This document shows, piece by piece, positions 18,633 through 28,870 of a DNA stretch of 64,000 nt. The first letter of the stretch is position 1, and each line of letters begins with the position of its first letter. Made by a program: the position numbers and the translations under genes. Source of the stretch: Neisseriaceae bacterium (GTDB lineage: Bacteria; Pseudomonadota; Gammaproteobacteria; Burkholderiales; Neisseriaceae); contig JAFTFY010000031.1 of NCBI GenBank assembly GCA_017458185.1, positions 38,887-102,886 of the forward strand. The letters are read 5' to 3'. The notes under the pieces were generated by a model. The model was given only the letters and a program-made list of their open reading frames with translations. It did no database searches and had not been told where the DNA came from.

Positions 18633-18861
18633 TGTGTCATTGCGAGATTTTTTCGTAGAAAAAATCGTGGCAATCCAGTAAATGACAAAGTCATTTACAA
18701 AACGCCGTAGGCGTTTTTAACGACATTGCAAAAAGTCATTTAGGTTGCCTTTGTTGTAAAGGTAACAGTGCGTTACAACGCCTAATGGCGTTGCTTGAAA
18801 ACCTGCGGTTTTCAAGTGGATTGCCACGATTTTTCCTGTGGAAAAATCTCGCAATGACACA
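18633..18861. repeat. GTCATTGCGAG inverted-repeat element
   Basis: Begins TGTGTCATTGCGAGATTTT and ends with the inverted AAATCTCGCAATGACACA. It contains inner words TCGTGGCAATCCAG / GGATTGCCACGA and short hairpins. The rest of 18520-19038 holds a degenerate uptake-like word and a Correia-like element; no gene is seen. Confidence 0.75.
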
Positions 18862-18889
18862 GGTTTAAAGTTTAGGCTGCCTGAAAAGT

Positions 18890-18996
18890 TATAGTCGTTT
18901 CATAGCAAAATCATGCAGCGTAACGATAGCCTTGCCGTATTATTTATACTGTCTTCGGCTCGTTGCCTTGCCTGCTTTTGCTCTGAAACGACTATA
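18890..18996. mobile_element. Correia-like element C
   Basis: 107 bp, ends TATAGTCGTTTCATAGCAAA and the inverted TTTGCTCTGAAACGACTATA. It lies between the GTCATTGCGAG element and hicB. Confidence 0.8.
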
Positions 18997-19038
18997 TATT
19001 TTTAAAGCCCATTTTCCTTACGCAGGGAGATTGCTTTT

Positions 19039-19461
19039 TCAGGCAGCCTGAACGCTTAAATTTAAGTTTTTGCCCAACTGTCGCAATGCGGCGGCAATGG
19101 TGTCGATTTTTGTGGTGTGCGATAAATTCACAATACGCGTTACTTCTTGTGGCTTAATCAACATACGGCGAGCCAACTCGGCATTACTGACTTTCTGTGC
19201 CAACATTTCGTTTAATAACAACACTTTGGCAAACACGCTGGTAGGCAGTTCTATCATCACTTCGCCGTCTTGCGGTGCGGACGGCATAGGCACAGGGCGT
19301 TGGTCTTCAAAGTAGAAATCCATTGATGATAGCAATACATCTTCCGCCATCATAATGGCTTCGGTTTTATCATCGCCTTGTGTGATGGCTTCGGGAATAT
19401 CGCGAAATGTAACCACAAAGCCGCCGTCAGGGTCGGGGGTGAAAGTTGCTGGATAAAACAT
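19039..19461 (-). CDS. hicB: HicB-type antitoxin
   Basis: 140 residues. The N-terminal HicB fold starts MFYPATFTPDPDGGFVVTF and has the DIPEAITQGDDKTEA segment. The C-terminal third is a helix-turn-helix (about 85-130, NAELARRMLIKPQEVTRIV) for DNA binding and autoregulation. It neutralises HicA, encoded 12 bases upstream. AAGGAG ribosome site. The stop codon TGA and the last residues QAA are supplied by an uptake-like word. Confidence 0.9.
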   Translation of the reverse strand: MFYPATFTPDPDGGFVVTFRDIPEAITQGDDKTEAIMMAEDVLLSSMDFYFEDQRPVPMPSAPQDGEVMIELPTSVFAKVLLLNEMLAQKVSNAELARRMLIKPQEVTRIVNLSHTTKIDTIAAALRQLGKNLNLSVQAA

Positions 19462-19473
19462 TGTTTTTACTCC

Positions 19474-19653
19474 TTATTTTTTTAATCCTAATTGTTTTTT
19501 AACCCCTTCAACCAAACCTGTTTTCAATTCAGCACTTGGGTGTCGGGGCAGGTGTGATTGTTTTCCATTGAGAAACAGTTTGATATGTTTTGCACCGTCT
19601 CGTATTTCTACGCCTTGCGAGCGTAGCCATTTTAAAAATTCACTTTGTTTCAT
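19474..19653 (-). CDS. hicA: HicA-type mRNA interferase toxin (59 aa)
   Basis: Short dsRBD-like protein reading MKQSEFLKWLRSQGVEIRDG and then AKHIKLFLNGKQ. The active-site histidine is in GAKHIK, and HLPRHPSAEL is typical of the family. HicA cleaves mRNA; HicB (12 bases downstream) blocks it. Usual toxin-first order. No ribosome site precedes the ATG; a TATAAT box ends only 4 bases before it, suggesting a leaderless message. Confidence 0.88.
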   Translation of the reverse strand: MKQSEFLKWLRSQGVEIRDGAKHIKLFLNGKQSHLPRHPSAELKTGLVEGVKKQLGLKK

Positions 19654-19657
19654 GTCG

Positions 19658-19681
19658 ATTATAATATAAACAAAAATGTTT
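19658..19681 (-). promoter_or_regulatory. hicA promoter -10 box and candidate HicB operator
   Basis: On the minus strand TATAAT occupies 19658-19663, just before the hicA ATG at 19653. Directly upstream is the palindrome AAACAAAAATGTTT (19668-19681), lying in the promoter spacer where HicB could bind. No good -35 hexamer is visible. Confidence 0.45.
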
Positions 19682-19735
19682 AGGTTAATTGATTTTCAGG
19701 TTGCCTGAAAATAATTCAGGCAGCCTGAAAAGGTG

Positions 19736-20206
19736 TTAAAACGGAATATCATCATCGCCCAAATCATTCACAGGCGGGGGATTGTTGTTTGTGGGGGCTT
19801 GTCCTGTGGGGGCGGCGGGGACGGGTTTGCTTGCCGATTCTTCGGGGAATGATGAATAGCCACTCATTGCTCCGCCTTCATTTTTGCCGCCCAACATTTT
19901 CATATCATCGCACACAATGTCGTAAGCAATGCGTTCCACGCCGTCTTTGCCCGTGTATTTGCGGCTGGAAATTTTGCCCGATAAATAGACTAAACTGCCT
20001 TTTTTTAGCCATTGTTGGCAGATTTCCGCTAACTTGCGATACACCACAATGTTGTGCCATTCGGTTCTTTGCTGGCGGTTGCCGTCTTTGTCTTTCCAGT
20101 TTTCGTCTGTGGCAAGTGAAAAGTTGCAAACGGGTTCGTTGTTGCTCATATAACGCGTTTCAGGGTCGCGACCTAATCTGCCGACCAAAATGACTTTGTT
20201 AATCAT
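19736..20206 (-). CDS. ssb: Single-stranded DNA-binding protein
   Basis: Binds ssDNA in replication, repair and the processing of DNA taken up by competent cells. The 156-residue protein has the OB fold (1-110) beginning MINKVILVGRLGRDPETRY, with EWHNIVVYRKLAEI in the core. A Pro/Asn-rich linker follows, and the acidic tip DDDIPF that recruits partner proteins is intact. AGGAA site before the ATG. It lies alone, with two uptake-like words downstream. Confidence 0.97.
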   Translation of the reverse strand: MINKVILVGRLGRDPETRYMSNNEPVCNFSLATDENWKDKDGNRQQRTEWHNIVVYRKLAEICQQWLKKGSLVYLSGKISSRKYTGKDGVERIAYDIVCDDMKMLGGKNEGGAMSGYSSFPEESASKPVPAAPTGQAPTNNNPPPVNDLGDDDIPF

Positions 20207-20699
20207 GGTGTCTGATTCCTGTGAATTGAAAAGTGAATAAAAGAGTGATTTTACTGTTTTTTATAAAGCCCTGCAAAATTCTATTTTTCTACAATCGGAA
20301 ACAATAATTTAAACCTGCCGTAGGGTGGGCATTCTTGCCCACCGCAACGCCGTAAGGCGTTGATAACACAAAAAAATTATAGAAAATTAAATCATTTGTT
20401 GCCCCTATGGGACTAAATTTTTAATTTGATACGAGATAAGATATTTGTTTTTTTAAATTTCTCACGGAGACACGGAGAATATAAAAAATTCTAATAAATA
20501 CAATAAGTTAAAATTATTCTCCGTGTTCTCCGTGTCTTGGTGAGAGAAAATAATAAAAAATCGTTGTGAGAAACAAAAAATATCTTTTCAGGCAGCCTGA
20601 AAAATCGCGTTGGCAACAAGTTGCCCAGCCTACGCTTGCTTGCTATCAATAAAAACAAAAAACCTGCCTGAATAAGGCAGGTTTATCAAAATACGAGAT
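20207..20699. repeat. Repeat-filled gap between the surface lipoprotein gene and ssb
   Basis: No gene is seen. It holds a TAGGGTGGGCA...TGCCCACC hairpin near 20321-20345, a CTCACGGAGACACGG / CCGTGTCTTGGTGAG inverted repeat at about 20456-20550 (related to 5351-5450), one uptake-like word near 20587, and an AACCTGCC / GGCAGGTT hairpin near 20660-20685 that is the likely terminator of the lipoprotein gene. Confidence 0.6.
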
Positions 20700-21554
20700 T
20701 TAATCTCTATCTGCGGCAAAAGAACCAACCAAACCTTGATTTTTATCGTGGAAAGTTCCCCCAATACTTTCCGCATTCGGACCGAAGAATTTACCTTCGG
20801 TAGTTACATTGTTTTTACTACCAGCAAATTTATTGCCGTTAATTTTGGCGTAAATTTCTGTATCTTTATATGTGCCAGCATTATGTCCCCAATAATGCCC
20901 CACAGTGCCAGTCAATTCTTTCTTACCAAAATCTGCCGTTAAATTAACATCGGCTTGAATAGCCCCAACATATTTCCCTTTGTTAATTTCGTTAATGTCA
21001 TAAATTCCTGCACCACCGTTCATAAAAGAAAGTGTACTGGGGTCATTTCGGCGTTGAAATCCGCTACGATAATGCACTACACCGCTTTTAGGCATAGACT
21101 CTTCTGGGGTTAAATAACCCTGATAAAACACGCCAAAACCTTTGTACAGGTTAAAGGGATAGTCAGTATCACTTGGGTTAATCACATAACTACCCCAAGA
21201 CGCGTATGACACAGAACCTTGGGAACCAGTTGCCAAATAATTTGTGAATACGGCATCTGCATCATAATCCACACCAGGTTTTCTATCTTTATTATTAAAA
21301 TCACTGATAAGAAATCTTTTACCATCAACCAGCAAAATATCAACATCATCAGATTTCTTGTATTTAGTTGTTGTGCCGTATTTCTCACCGACAAGCACAA
21401 TATTACCGTCAATTTCTAAATTTGCAGTAGGTTTAGTGGGGGCATTCACTTGTACGCCATTGTTAATATCGCCACCACCGCCGCCGCCGCAAGCGGTTAA
21501 AGCCAACACAGAAACGGCAGTGCTTACTGCCAACAATTTTGCATTTTTAATCAT
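20700..21554 (-). CDS. TbpB/fHbp-like surface lipoprotein (probable Slam client)
   Basis: 284 residues. Signal peptide with lipobox LALTAC and a glycine spacer (CGGGGGGD) after the lipidated cysteine, typical of surface-exposed neisserial lipoproteins. The C-terminal half looks like the eight-stranded barrel of TbpB-type proteins: GTVGHYWGHNAGTY, NKFAGSKN, then EGKFFGPNAESIGGTFHD and the ending GLVGSFAADRD. Such proteins are flipped to the surface by Slam and bind host ligands. The ligand cannot be told, since the N-terminal half is not recognised. ATG at 21554 chosen by the GGAG site; the longer frame to 21629 lacks one. The glycine codons vary (GGC/GGT), so this is not a phase-variable homopolymer. 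Confidence 0.82.
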   Translation of the reverse strand: MIKNAKLLAVSTAVSVLALTACGGGGGGDINNGVQVNAPTKPTANLEIDGNIVLVGEKYGTTTKYKKSDDVDILLVDGKRFLISDFNNKDRKPGVDYDADAVFTNYLATGSQGSVSYASWGSYVINPSDTDYPFNLYKGFGVFYQGYLTPEESMPKSGVVHYRSGFQRRNDPSTLSFMNGGAGIYDINEINKGKYVGAIQADVNLTADFGKKELTGTVGHYWGHNAGTYKDTEIYAKINGNKFAGSKNNVTTEGKFFGPNAESIGGTFHDKNQGLVGSFAADRD

Positions 21555-21658
21555 AAAAAATACTCCATAAAAAGGTTGAGCAAATTGATTTGTGAGTAAA
21601 AAAGTTTTCTTGTAAATGAGTTGTTGCACTGAATAATTGAATGTGCTAAAAATTTTTC

Positions 21659-21720
21659 GTACGGGCAGGCTTTGTCAAGCCTGCCCTTATAGAGTACTCT
21701 ATAAGCAAACACTGGGGGAC
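21659..21720. repeat. Two-hairpin repeat, copy 2
   Basis: GGGCAGGCTT / AAGCCTGCCC-type first hairpin, then TTATAGAG / CTCTATAA and GCAAACACTGGGGGACAAA. The first stem differs from copies 1 and 4 by paired changes that keep it base-paired. Confidence 0.75.
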
Positions 21721-21723
21721 AAA

Positions 21724-21752
21724 GAAAAAAACGCCCTGCGGCGTGGGCGTTT
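21724..21752 (-). terminator. Terminator of the MFS gene
   Basis: AAACGCCC (21729-21736) pairs with GGGCGTTT (21745-21752); a T run follows on the minus strand. The same hairpin accompanies the two-hairpin repeat near 59908. Confidence 0.7.
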
Positions 21753-21789
21753 AGCTTGGGTGTTTCAGGCAGCCTGAAAGGATTTTTAG

Positions 21790-22977
21790 TTATAACGCTT
21801 TTTTTAACTGCGGCAAAAATAAACTCACCACAAGCCACAACAGCATTAAGCCGCCGCAAAATAAAAATACCGTAGATGATTGATATTTCTGCAATAAAAT
21901 GCCGCCGATAACGCTGCCTGAAAATAAGCCCAAACTCATTGCGGTGTTGTAAATGCCCATTGCCGTGCCTTTGAGTTCTTTGGGAGCGATTTTGGATACG
22001 GCGGACGGCAGCACTGCTTCGGCAATATTTAAGCCGATGAAATAAAAACATAAAGCGATGATTATCGGGATTAAGGCGGCAGAAGACGCCAAACCGATTT
22101 GTGCCAAGCCAAGCAAGGCAATCGACAACAACAACACCGCTTTTAATTTATGGCGTGTTTCGCCGACAATCACCGCAGGAATCATCAATATCACGCCGAT
22201 AACGGTTACAGGAAAATAAATTTTCCACAAATCCGCTTTGACAAAACCCAAATCCTGCAACACAAAGGGCAGGGCAACAAACATCGCCATTTGTGCGGCG
22301 TGTAGGGCGAAAATGCCGAAATTCAATCGCCATAAATCGGCGTTTTTCAACACGGCGGTAAAATTCATTTTTTCAGGCTGCCTGAAAAAAGTGTTTTCGG
22401 CAGGAATAGCAAATAAAATTAAGAAGATACCTAATATCGCACCGATTCCCGTCAAAATAAATACGCCTGACACGCCGATAAAACGGTCTAATATGGGGGC
22501 AATAATCAGGCTGCCTGAAAAAGTCAAACCGATACTGGCACCGATTAGCGACATAGCACGGGTTCTGACTTTGTCTCGCGTGGTGTCGGCAAGCAAGGCA
22601 ACCACAGCGGCACTGACTGCCCCCGCACCTTGCACCGCCCGTGCAATGGATAACATAAAAATATTATCGGCAAATGCACATAAGAAACTCCCCAAAGCAA
22701 AGACAGACAAGCCTGCCACGATGATTTTTTTGCGTCCAAAACGATCCGATAACACACCTAATGGTAACTGGCACGCTGCTTGCATTAAACCGTATAAGCC
22801 AAAGGCTAAACCTATCCAAAACCGATTATCGCCGCCTGATAACTGGGACGCATAAAGTGAAAATACGGGCAATAATAAGAATATACCCAACAGCCGTAAA
22901 GAATAAACTATGGATAATACGATTGAAACTTGTCTTTCTAAACTATTTAAACGAGAACGAACTTGGGATTGAGACAT
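21790..22977 (-). CDS. Major facilitator superfamily transporter
   Basis: 395 residues with about 12 membrane helices. The MFS signature between helices 2 and 3 reads GVLSDRFGRKKIIV (about 73-86), and an RAVQGAGA motif lies in helix 4. The sequence style is that of the drug-efflux/YajR-like branch; the substrate is unknown. An uptake-like word in the central loop is read as FFRQPEK (about residue 200), a tolerant place for an insertion. No ribosome site is visible before the ATG. Monocistronic as far as can be seen. Confidence 0.9.
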   Translation of the reverse strand: MSQSQVRSRLNSLERQVSIVLSIVYSLRLLGIFLLLPVFSLYASQLSGGDNRFWIGLAFGLYGLMQAACQLPLGVLSDRFGRKKIIVAGLSVFALGSFLCAFADNIFMLSIARAVQGAGAVSAAVVALLADTTRDKVRTRAMSLIGASIGLTFSGSLIIAPILDRFIGVSGVFILTGIGAILGIFLILFAIPAENTFFRQPEKMNFTAVLKNADLWRLNFGIFALHAAQMAMFVALPFVLQDLGFVKADLWKIYFPVTVIGVILMIPAVIVGETRHKLKAVLLLSIALLGLAQIGLASSAALIPIIIALCFYFIGLNIAEAVLPSAVSKIAPKELKGTAMGIYNTAMSLGLFSGSVIGGILLQKYQSSTVFLFCGGLMLLWLVVSLFLPQLKKAL

Positions 22978-23148
22978 AAACTATATAACAAGAATAAAAA
23001 AAACACAGGCGGCGTATTATACAGAGAAACCGATTAAAAAAGTCTATTAAATAAGTATCATTGAATAACCGAAAAAAAGGGGGGCGACATCACATCGCCC
23101 CAGAACACACACATCAAGAGGAAAAAATGTTCATTTATCAGGTCAGTA

Positions 23149-23295
23149 TTATTGCTGACCTGCGTTTTTTGCGTCTTTCTCGGCTTGCTTACCAACCCAG
23201 AAAAATAAATAAACGGCCATCACAACCACAAATGCAATGGTGAAAAGTGAAATCAAACCAACGAACGAACTAAAAAGTTTTGCGAAAAGAGCCAT
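23149..23295 (-). CDS. DUF3149-like single-helix membrane protein (48 aa)
   Basis: 48 codons: MALFAKLFSSFVGLISLFTI then a hydrophobic helix and a basic, polar tail KQAEKDAKNAGQQ. The layout matches the short DUF3149 proteins I know from Neisseriaceae. Function unknown. A GGAACAC site precedes the ATG. A hairpin GGTCAG / CTGACC (23141-23160) overlaps the stop codon and may end the transcript. It lies between the MFS gene and trxB. Confidence 0.65.
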   Translation of the reverse strand: MALFAKLFSSFVGLISLFTIAFVVVMAVYLFFWVGKQAEKDAKNAGQQ

Positions 23296-23480
23296 TTGTG
23301 TTCCCCAAATTATTTGCAAAAGTCATTACAATGGGCATTTTACGGATAGAAAAAATCTCTGCATTGATATAAGTCAATAAATAGCAAAGCATTGCGTTTG
23401 TTTGATAATAAAAATTCAAAATGATGATGATTGTTGTATATTTGATACACAAAATGTTTTCAGGCTGCCTGAAAAATAAA

Positions 23481-23508
23481 AAAACGGAAGATTTTTATCT
23501 TCCGTTTT
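23481..23508 (-). terminator. Terminator of trxB
   Basis: AAAACGGAAGAT (23481-23492) pairs perfectly with ATCTTCCGTTTT (23497-23508); flanked by two uptake-like words. Confidence 0.85.
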
Positions 23509-23533
23509 GTTTTGCCGTTCAGGCAGCCTGAAA

Positions 23534-25116
<1,583 letters not shown>

Positions 25117-25248
25117 ATCCGTTAAAAATGTATCAGAATATAGGGGGCATTGTCGCACAATCAGCCTTTTTTTGCAGGGTGTATTGTGGGGGAGATTATA
25201 TGAAAAATCAATTTGAATTTTTTTATTTATAGATTTACTTTATAAAAG

Positions 25249-25437
25249 AAGTGAGCAGTTAGCAGTGAGCAGTTAGCAGTTGTTTTGTTCTGCCTTGCGG
25301 CAGAACGGATTATTTTCAGATAACGCTTCGATTATCTTTCAGGCAGCCTGAAAAAAATCGAATCGTTATCTGAAATATATGCGTCAAACCGCAGGTTTGA
25401 CATAAAATTTAACTGCTCACTTCTAACTACTCACTGC
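25249..25437. repeat. GTGAGCAGTTAG-bounded inverted-repeat element
   Basis: The left end has two tandem GTGAGCAGTTAGCA words and the right end the inverted AACTGCTCAC...ACTCACT. Inside are GATAACGCTTCGATT-like arms in inverted order around one uptake-like word. It fills the 328-base gap between ppiB and rppH. A larger relative is at 27781-28782. Confidence 0.65.
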
Positions 25438-25444
25438 ACACTGT

Positions 25445-25936
25445 TTAAACCACTTCCGCTTTTTCAATCAGCACGGTTTCTAATGGTACATCATCGTGAT
25501 AGCCGTGTCTGCCTGTTTGAACGGTTTTGATTTTATCGACAACTTCCGTGCCAGCCACGACTTTGCCGAATACGCAATAGCCCCAGCCTTGTGGTGTGGG
25601 GGCAGTGTGGTTCAAAAAGTCGTTGTCTTTGACATTGATGAAAAATTGTGATGACGCTGAATGCGGTTGCATGGTGCGAGCCATTGCAATGGTGTAGCAG
25701 TCGTTTTTTAAGCCGTTTGCCGCTTCGTTTTCAATCGGTTCGCGTGTGGGTTTTTCTTGCATATTCGCCGTCATACCGCCGCCTTGAATCATAAAATTGT
25801 CAATCACACGGTGAAAAATCGTGCCGTTGTAAAAGCCGTCTTTAACATATTGTTCAAAGTTGGCAGCGGTTTTGGGGGCTTTGTCGAAATTTAATTCAAT
25901 GTCGATATTGCCAAAGTTGGTGGTTAAACGAATCAT
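25445..25936 (-). CDS. ppiB: Peptidyl-prolyl cis-trans isomerase B (cytosolic cyclophilin)
   Basis: 163 residues, no signal peptide. Cyclophilin core: [15 protein letters not shown] with the catalytic arginine near residue 43, [13 protein letters not shown] near 95, and the [10 protein letters not shown] strand. Catalyses proline isomerisation in protein folding. AAGGAG site upstream of the ATG. Its nearest paralogue (26324) is exported. Confidence 0.95.
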   Translation of the reverse strand: MIRLTTNFGNIDIELNFDKAPKTAANFEQYVKDGFYNGTIFHRVIDNFMIQGGGMTANMQEKPTREPIENEAANGLKNDCYTIAMARTMQPHSASSQFFINVKDNDFLNHTAPTPQGWGYCVFGKVVAGTEVVDKIKTVQTGRHGYHDDVPLETVLIEKAEVV

Positions 25937-26000
25937 TTTGCATTACTCCTTATGGGGAATGGGTTGGTAAAAAGGGTTTCAGGTTGCCTGAATGTAAATC

Positions 26001-26228
26001 GTGTCATTGCGAGATTTTTTCGTAGAAAAAATCGTGGCAATCCAGTAAAAAATCGTTAGATTTTTTACCAACGCTGACAAGCGTTGTAGTTGCATTGCAA
26101 AAAGCCATTCAGGTTGCCTAAATTTTGTAAGAAACAGTGCGTACAACGCCTGCGGCGTTGATAAAAAATCTGCAATTTTTTATTGGATTGCCACGATTTG
26201 AACGAAAGTTCAAATCTCGCAATGACAC
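26001..26228. repeat. GTCATTGCGAG inverted-repeat element
   Basis: Starts GTGTCATTGCGAGATTTTTT and ends AATCTCGCAATGACAC. The two halves carry different inner hairpins (TTTTTTCGTAGAAAAAA on the left, TTTGAACGAAAGTTCAAA on the right), so the outer arms are conserved while the centre varies. It fills the gap between the two cyclophilin genes. Confidence 0.75.
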
Positions 26229-26323
26229 TGGTTTCATTTTAACTTCACTTCGTCCACTATGCGGTTTCAGGCTGCCTGAAAACTTAAAAACCGCGTGGCG
26301 GGCAAGTTGCCTACTCCACGGTG

Positions 26324-26899
26324 TTATTTCTTCTCTGCCTGTGGTATGACTTTTACACTTTTAATCACCACAGGTTTTTGCGGTACATTTTGGTGCATGC
26401 CGTGATTGCCTGTTGGCACGGCAACAATTTTATTCACCACTTCCATACCTTTACTCACGCGACCGAATACGGCATAGCCATAATATTGCGGCGTGGGGGC
26501 TTTGAAGTTGAGAAAGTCGTTATCGGCAACATTGATAAAAAATTGCGAAGTTGCCGAATTCGGATCGTTAGTGCGTGCCATAGCAATCGTGCCTACTGTA
26601 TTTTTTAAGCCATTTGCCGCTTCGTTGGCAATGGGTGCGTCTGTGGCTTTTTGCGTCATATCCGCTGTAAATCCGCCGCCTTGAATCATAAAATTAGGAA
26701 TCACACGGTGAAAAATCGTGCCGTTGTAAAAACTTTTGTTGGCATATTGAACAAAATTTGCCACGCTTTTGGGGGCGGCTTTTTCGTCTAAAATAAGTTC
26801 AATATCGCCCATTGAAGTTTCCATTTTAACCACAGTGTCGGCTAAAACAGGAGCGGATAGGCACAACGCTAACGAGCAGAAAAGGGGGGTGAATTTCAT
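26324..26899 (-). CDS. ppiA: Periplasmic peptidyl-prolyl cis-trans isomerase (PpiA-like)
   Basis: 191 residues. Cleavable signal peptide [20 protein letters not shown] (AxA-type site), then a cyclophilin domain with [15 protein letters not shown] and [14 protein letters not shown]. It acts on proline bonds of envelope proteins. AAGGAA site before the ATG. It lies upstream of ppiB on the same strand but separated by a repeat of about 230 bases. Confidence 0.93.
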   Translation of the reverse strand: MKFTPLFCSLALCLSAPVLADTVVKMETSMGDIELILDEKAAPKSVANFVQYANKSFYNGTIFHRVIPNFMIQGGGFTADMTQKATDAPIANEAANGLKNTVGTIAMARTNDPNSATSQFFINVADNDFLNFKAPTPQYYGYAVFGRVSKGMEVVNKIVAVPTGNHGMHQNVPQKPVVIKSVKVIPQAEKK

Positions 26900-26983
26900 C
26901 GCTTTTTCCTTGTGTTAAAAATCGCTATTATAGCGTGAATGGGTGCGATTTTATTTTTTTCAGGCAGCCTGAAACTTACGCCA

Positions 26984-27022
26984 CAAAAAAACTCGAACAA
27001 TGAACACTGCACTGTTCGAGTT
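26984..27022 (-). terminator. Terminator after the CZB gene
   Basis: AACTCGAACA (26990-26999) pairs with TGTTCGAGTT (27013-27022); TTTTTTG follows on the minus strand. Confidence 0.8.
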
Positions 27023-27056
27023 GCTTTTTGTGAAAATCGTGGATTATTAAGATGAT

Positions 27057-27506
27057 TTATTTATTTTCTTGATAAACAATCAGCAACGCAACCAAAGCCG
27101 TTTGCACATTTTGGGAGCATTCTACCAAAGTGTTGCGTAGGTCAAACATTGCGTCTGCGAAGTGTTTTTGTCTGTGTTTTCTCACAATGCCGCCTGCACA
27201 TTCGTGGAAAGCGGCGTGTTCTTTACGCAGCGTTTCATATTCTGGATATTTATCCAACGCTTTGCCATCGCCATACAGCCATTTACCCACAGCACACAAG
27301 TGGTCTGCACCCAAAACTTCTGGGTCATATTCTTCGGGGTTTTACCCTTTTAAGGTGAGCGTGAGTTTATCAATCCAAGCAGCGTGAGCGGCAATCGCCG
27401 TGCCAAGTGTCAAGCCGTTTAAGTCCTGTTCATCAGGCGGCAAGTTTAAGGGAATGCGGTTTCCAGCGAGTTGTTGTTCCAACCAGTATTTTAAGTGTGC
27501 ACTCAT
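27057..27506 (-). pseudogene. CZB (chemoreceptor zinc-binding) domain protein, interrupted by an in-frame TAA
   Basis: An uninterrupted reading apart from one stop: ATG at 27506 (MSAHLKYWLEQQLAG...) runs 54 codons, meets TAA at 27344-27342, and continues in the same frame to 27057 (NPEEYDPEVLGADHLCAVGK... to QENK). The joined product of about 148 residues is a stand-alone CZB domain. The zinc ligands are split by the stop: the first histidine (AAHAAW) lies before it, CAVGKW and HAAFH after it. CZB domains sense zinc or oxidants. I see a nonsense mutation, though readthrough, two separate fragments, or a sequencing error are possible. A possible TTG restart lies at 27314. Confidence 0.75.
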
Positions 27507-28024
27507 TTTTGAAGCCCTTTCTCATTGAGGGTGCCGACTGTTGGTCGGCAAGATAATCAACACGGGAAGATAATACGGTGAGTATATCCCCCGCACAATG
27601 GGGTACTACTTTAAAATCATCAAACTCTCGGTATTCGCTTGATTTTTACGCATATATAAATATCAATGGAATACGCTGTCAGTTTATTAAAATTCGATGA
27701 AAATGCAAAATACTTTTTTTGATTATTATCAAACTTTACGGTGATTTTTAGATGAATTTTTTTTGAATAGGGGGAAGCGGTGAGCAATGAGCAGTGAGCA
27801 GTTAGCAGTTATTTAGTCAAGCCTTTCGGCTTGACGGATATTTTTTAGATAACGCTTCGATTTTGTTTCAGGCAGCCTGAAAGCACTTTCCGTGCAGGGA
27901 AACTGTCATTGTGAGCCGTGTGTAATATTAAAATAAAACCAGTGTCATTGCGAGATTTGAACGAAGTTCAAATCGTGGCAATCTATGTTTTGCCGTTAGG
28001 CAAAACAAACGCCGTAAGGCGTTT

Positions 28025-28131
28025 TATAGTCAATTCATACCAAAATCATGCAGCGTTGGCTCGCCTTGCTGTATTATCTATACTATCTGCGGCTTAGCCA
28101 CCTTGCCTGTTTTTGGTCTGAATTGACTATA
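28025..28131. mobile_element. Correia-like element D
   Basis: 107 bp, ends TATAGTCAATTCATACCAAA and the inverted TTTGGTCTGAATTGACTATA, inside a GTCATTGCGAG element. Confidence 0.8.
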
Positions 28132-28438
28132 ACGGCTTTGCAATAAACCATTCAGATTGCCTAAATAGTAAAAGAAACAATATGTTACAACGCCTTACGG
28201 CGTTGGTTCAAACCTATCGGTTTGAACTGGATTACCACGATTTGGGCTACGCCCAAATCTCGTAATGACACAGGATTAAAATTCAGGCTACCTGAAAGCA
28301 CTTTCCGTGCAGGGAAACTGTCATTGTGAGCCGTGCGTAATATTAAAATAAAACCAGTGTCATTGCGAGATTTGAACGAAGTTCAAATCGTGGCAATCCA
28401 GTTTTGCCGTTAGGCAAAACAAACGCCGTAAGGCGTTT

Positions 28439-28545
28439 TATAGTCAATTCATACCAAAATCATGCAGCGTTGGCTCGCCTTGCTGTATTATCTATACTAT
28501 CTGCGGCTTCGCCGCCTTGCCTGTTTTTGGTCTGAATTGACTATA
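28439..28545. mobile_element. Correia-like element E
   Basis: Nearly identical to element D, 414 bases further on, as part of the tandem duplication. The inner word GGCTTCGCCGCC replaces GGCTTAGCCACC. Confidence 0.8.
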
Positions 28546-28821
28546 ACGGCTTTGCAATAAACCATTCAGATTGCCTAAATAGTAAAAGAAACAGTATGTT
28601 ACAATGCCTTACGGCGTTGGTTCAAACCTATCGGTTTGAACTGGATTACCACGATTTGGGCTACGCCCAAATCTCGTAATGACACAGGATTAAAATTCAG
28701 GCTACCTGAAAGAAACTCGAAGTGGTATCTAAAATTATCTGTTTTGCCTGACAAGGCAAAACGAAAAAACTAACTGCTCACTATTTTCAGGCTGCCTGAA
28801 AAATGATTTTGTCCTTTATTT

Positions 28822-28830
28822 TGATATAAT
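28822..28830 (+). promoter_or_regulatory. Extended -10 promoter of the prohibitin-like gene
   Basis: TGATATAAT, an extended -10 box, with no clear -35. Predicted start near 28837, about 34 bases before the chosen ATG. Confidence 0.55.
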
Positions 28831-28870
28831 CCCTGTCGTTTTGATGATTGAAAAATGGAGAATTTGTCAA

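Larger units (their letters stand above)
27781..28782. repeat. Composite nested repeat, GTGAGCAGTTAG-bounded
   Basis: Outer ends GAGCAGTGAGCAGTTAGCAG and the inverted TAACTGCTCACT. Inside, a block of about 415 bases is tandemly duplicated (27881-28295 and 28296-28709). Each block holds a GTCATTGCGAG inverted-repeat element (27942-28271; 28357-28685), which itself encloses a Correia-like element. The region 27507-28870 has no gene. Confidence 0.75.

Noticed and set aside
21480..21500. Phase-variable poly-G in the surface lipoprotein
   Set aside because: The glycine codons are mixed GGC/GGT, not a homopolymer run prone to slippage.
27342..27344. Recoded stop (selenocysteine or similar) in the CZB gene
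   Set aside because: The codon is TAA, not TGA, and no recoding signal is evident; a nonsense mutation is simpler.
27507..28870. Insertion sequence or integron
   Set aside because: No transposase or integrase frame is present; the region is entirely short non-coding repeats.
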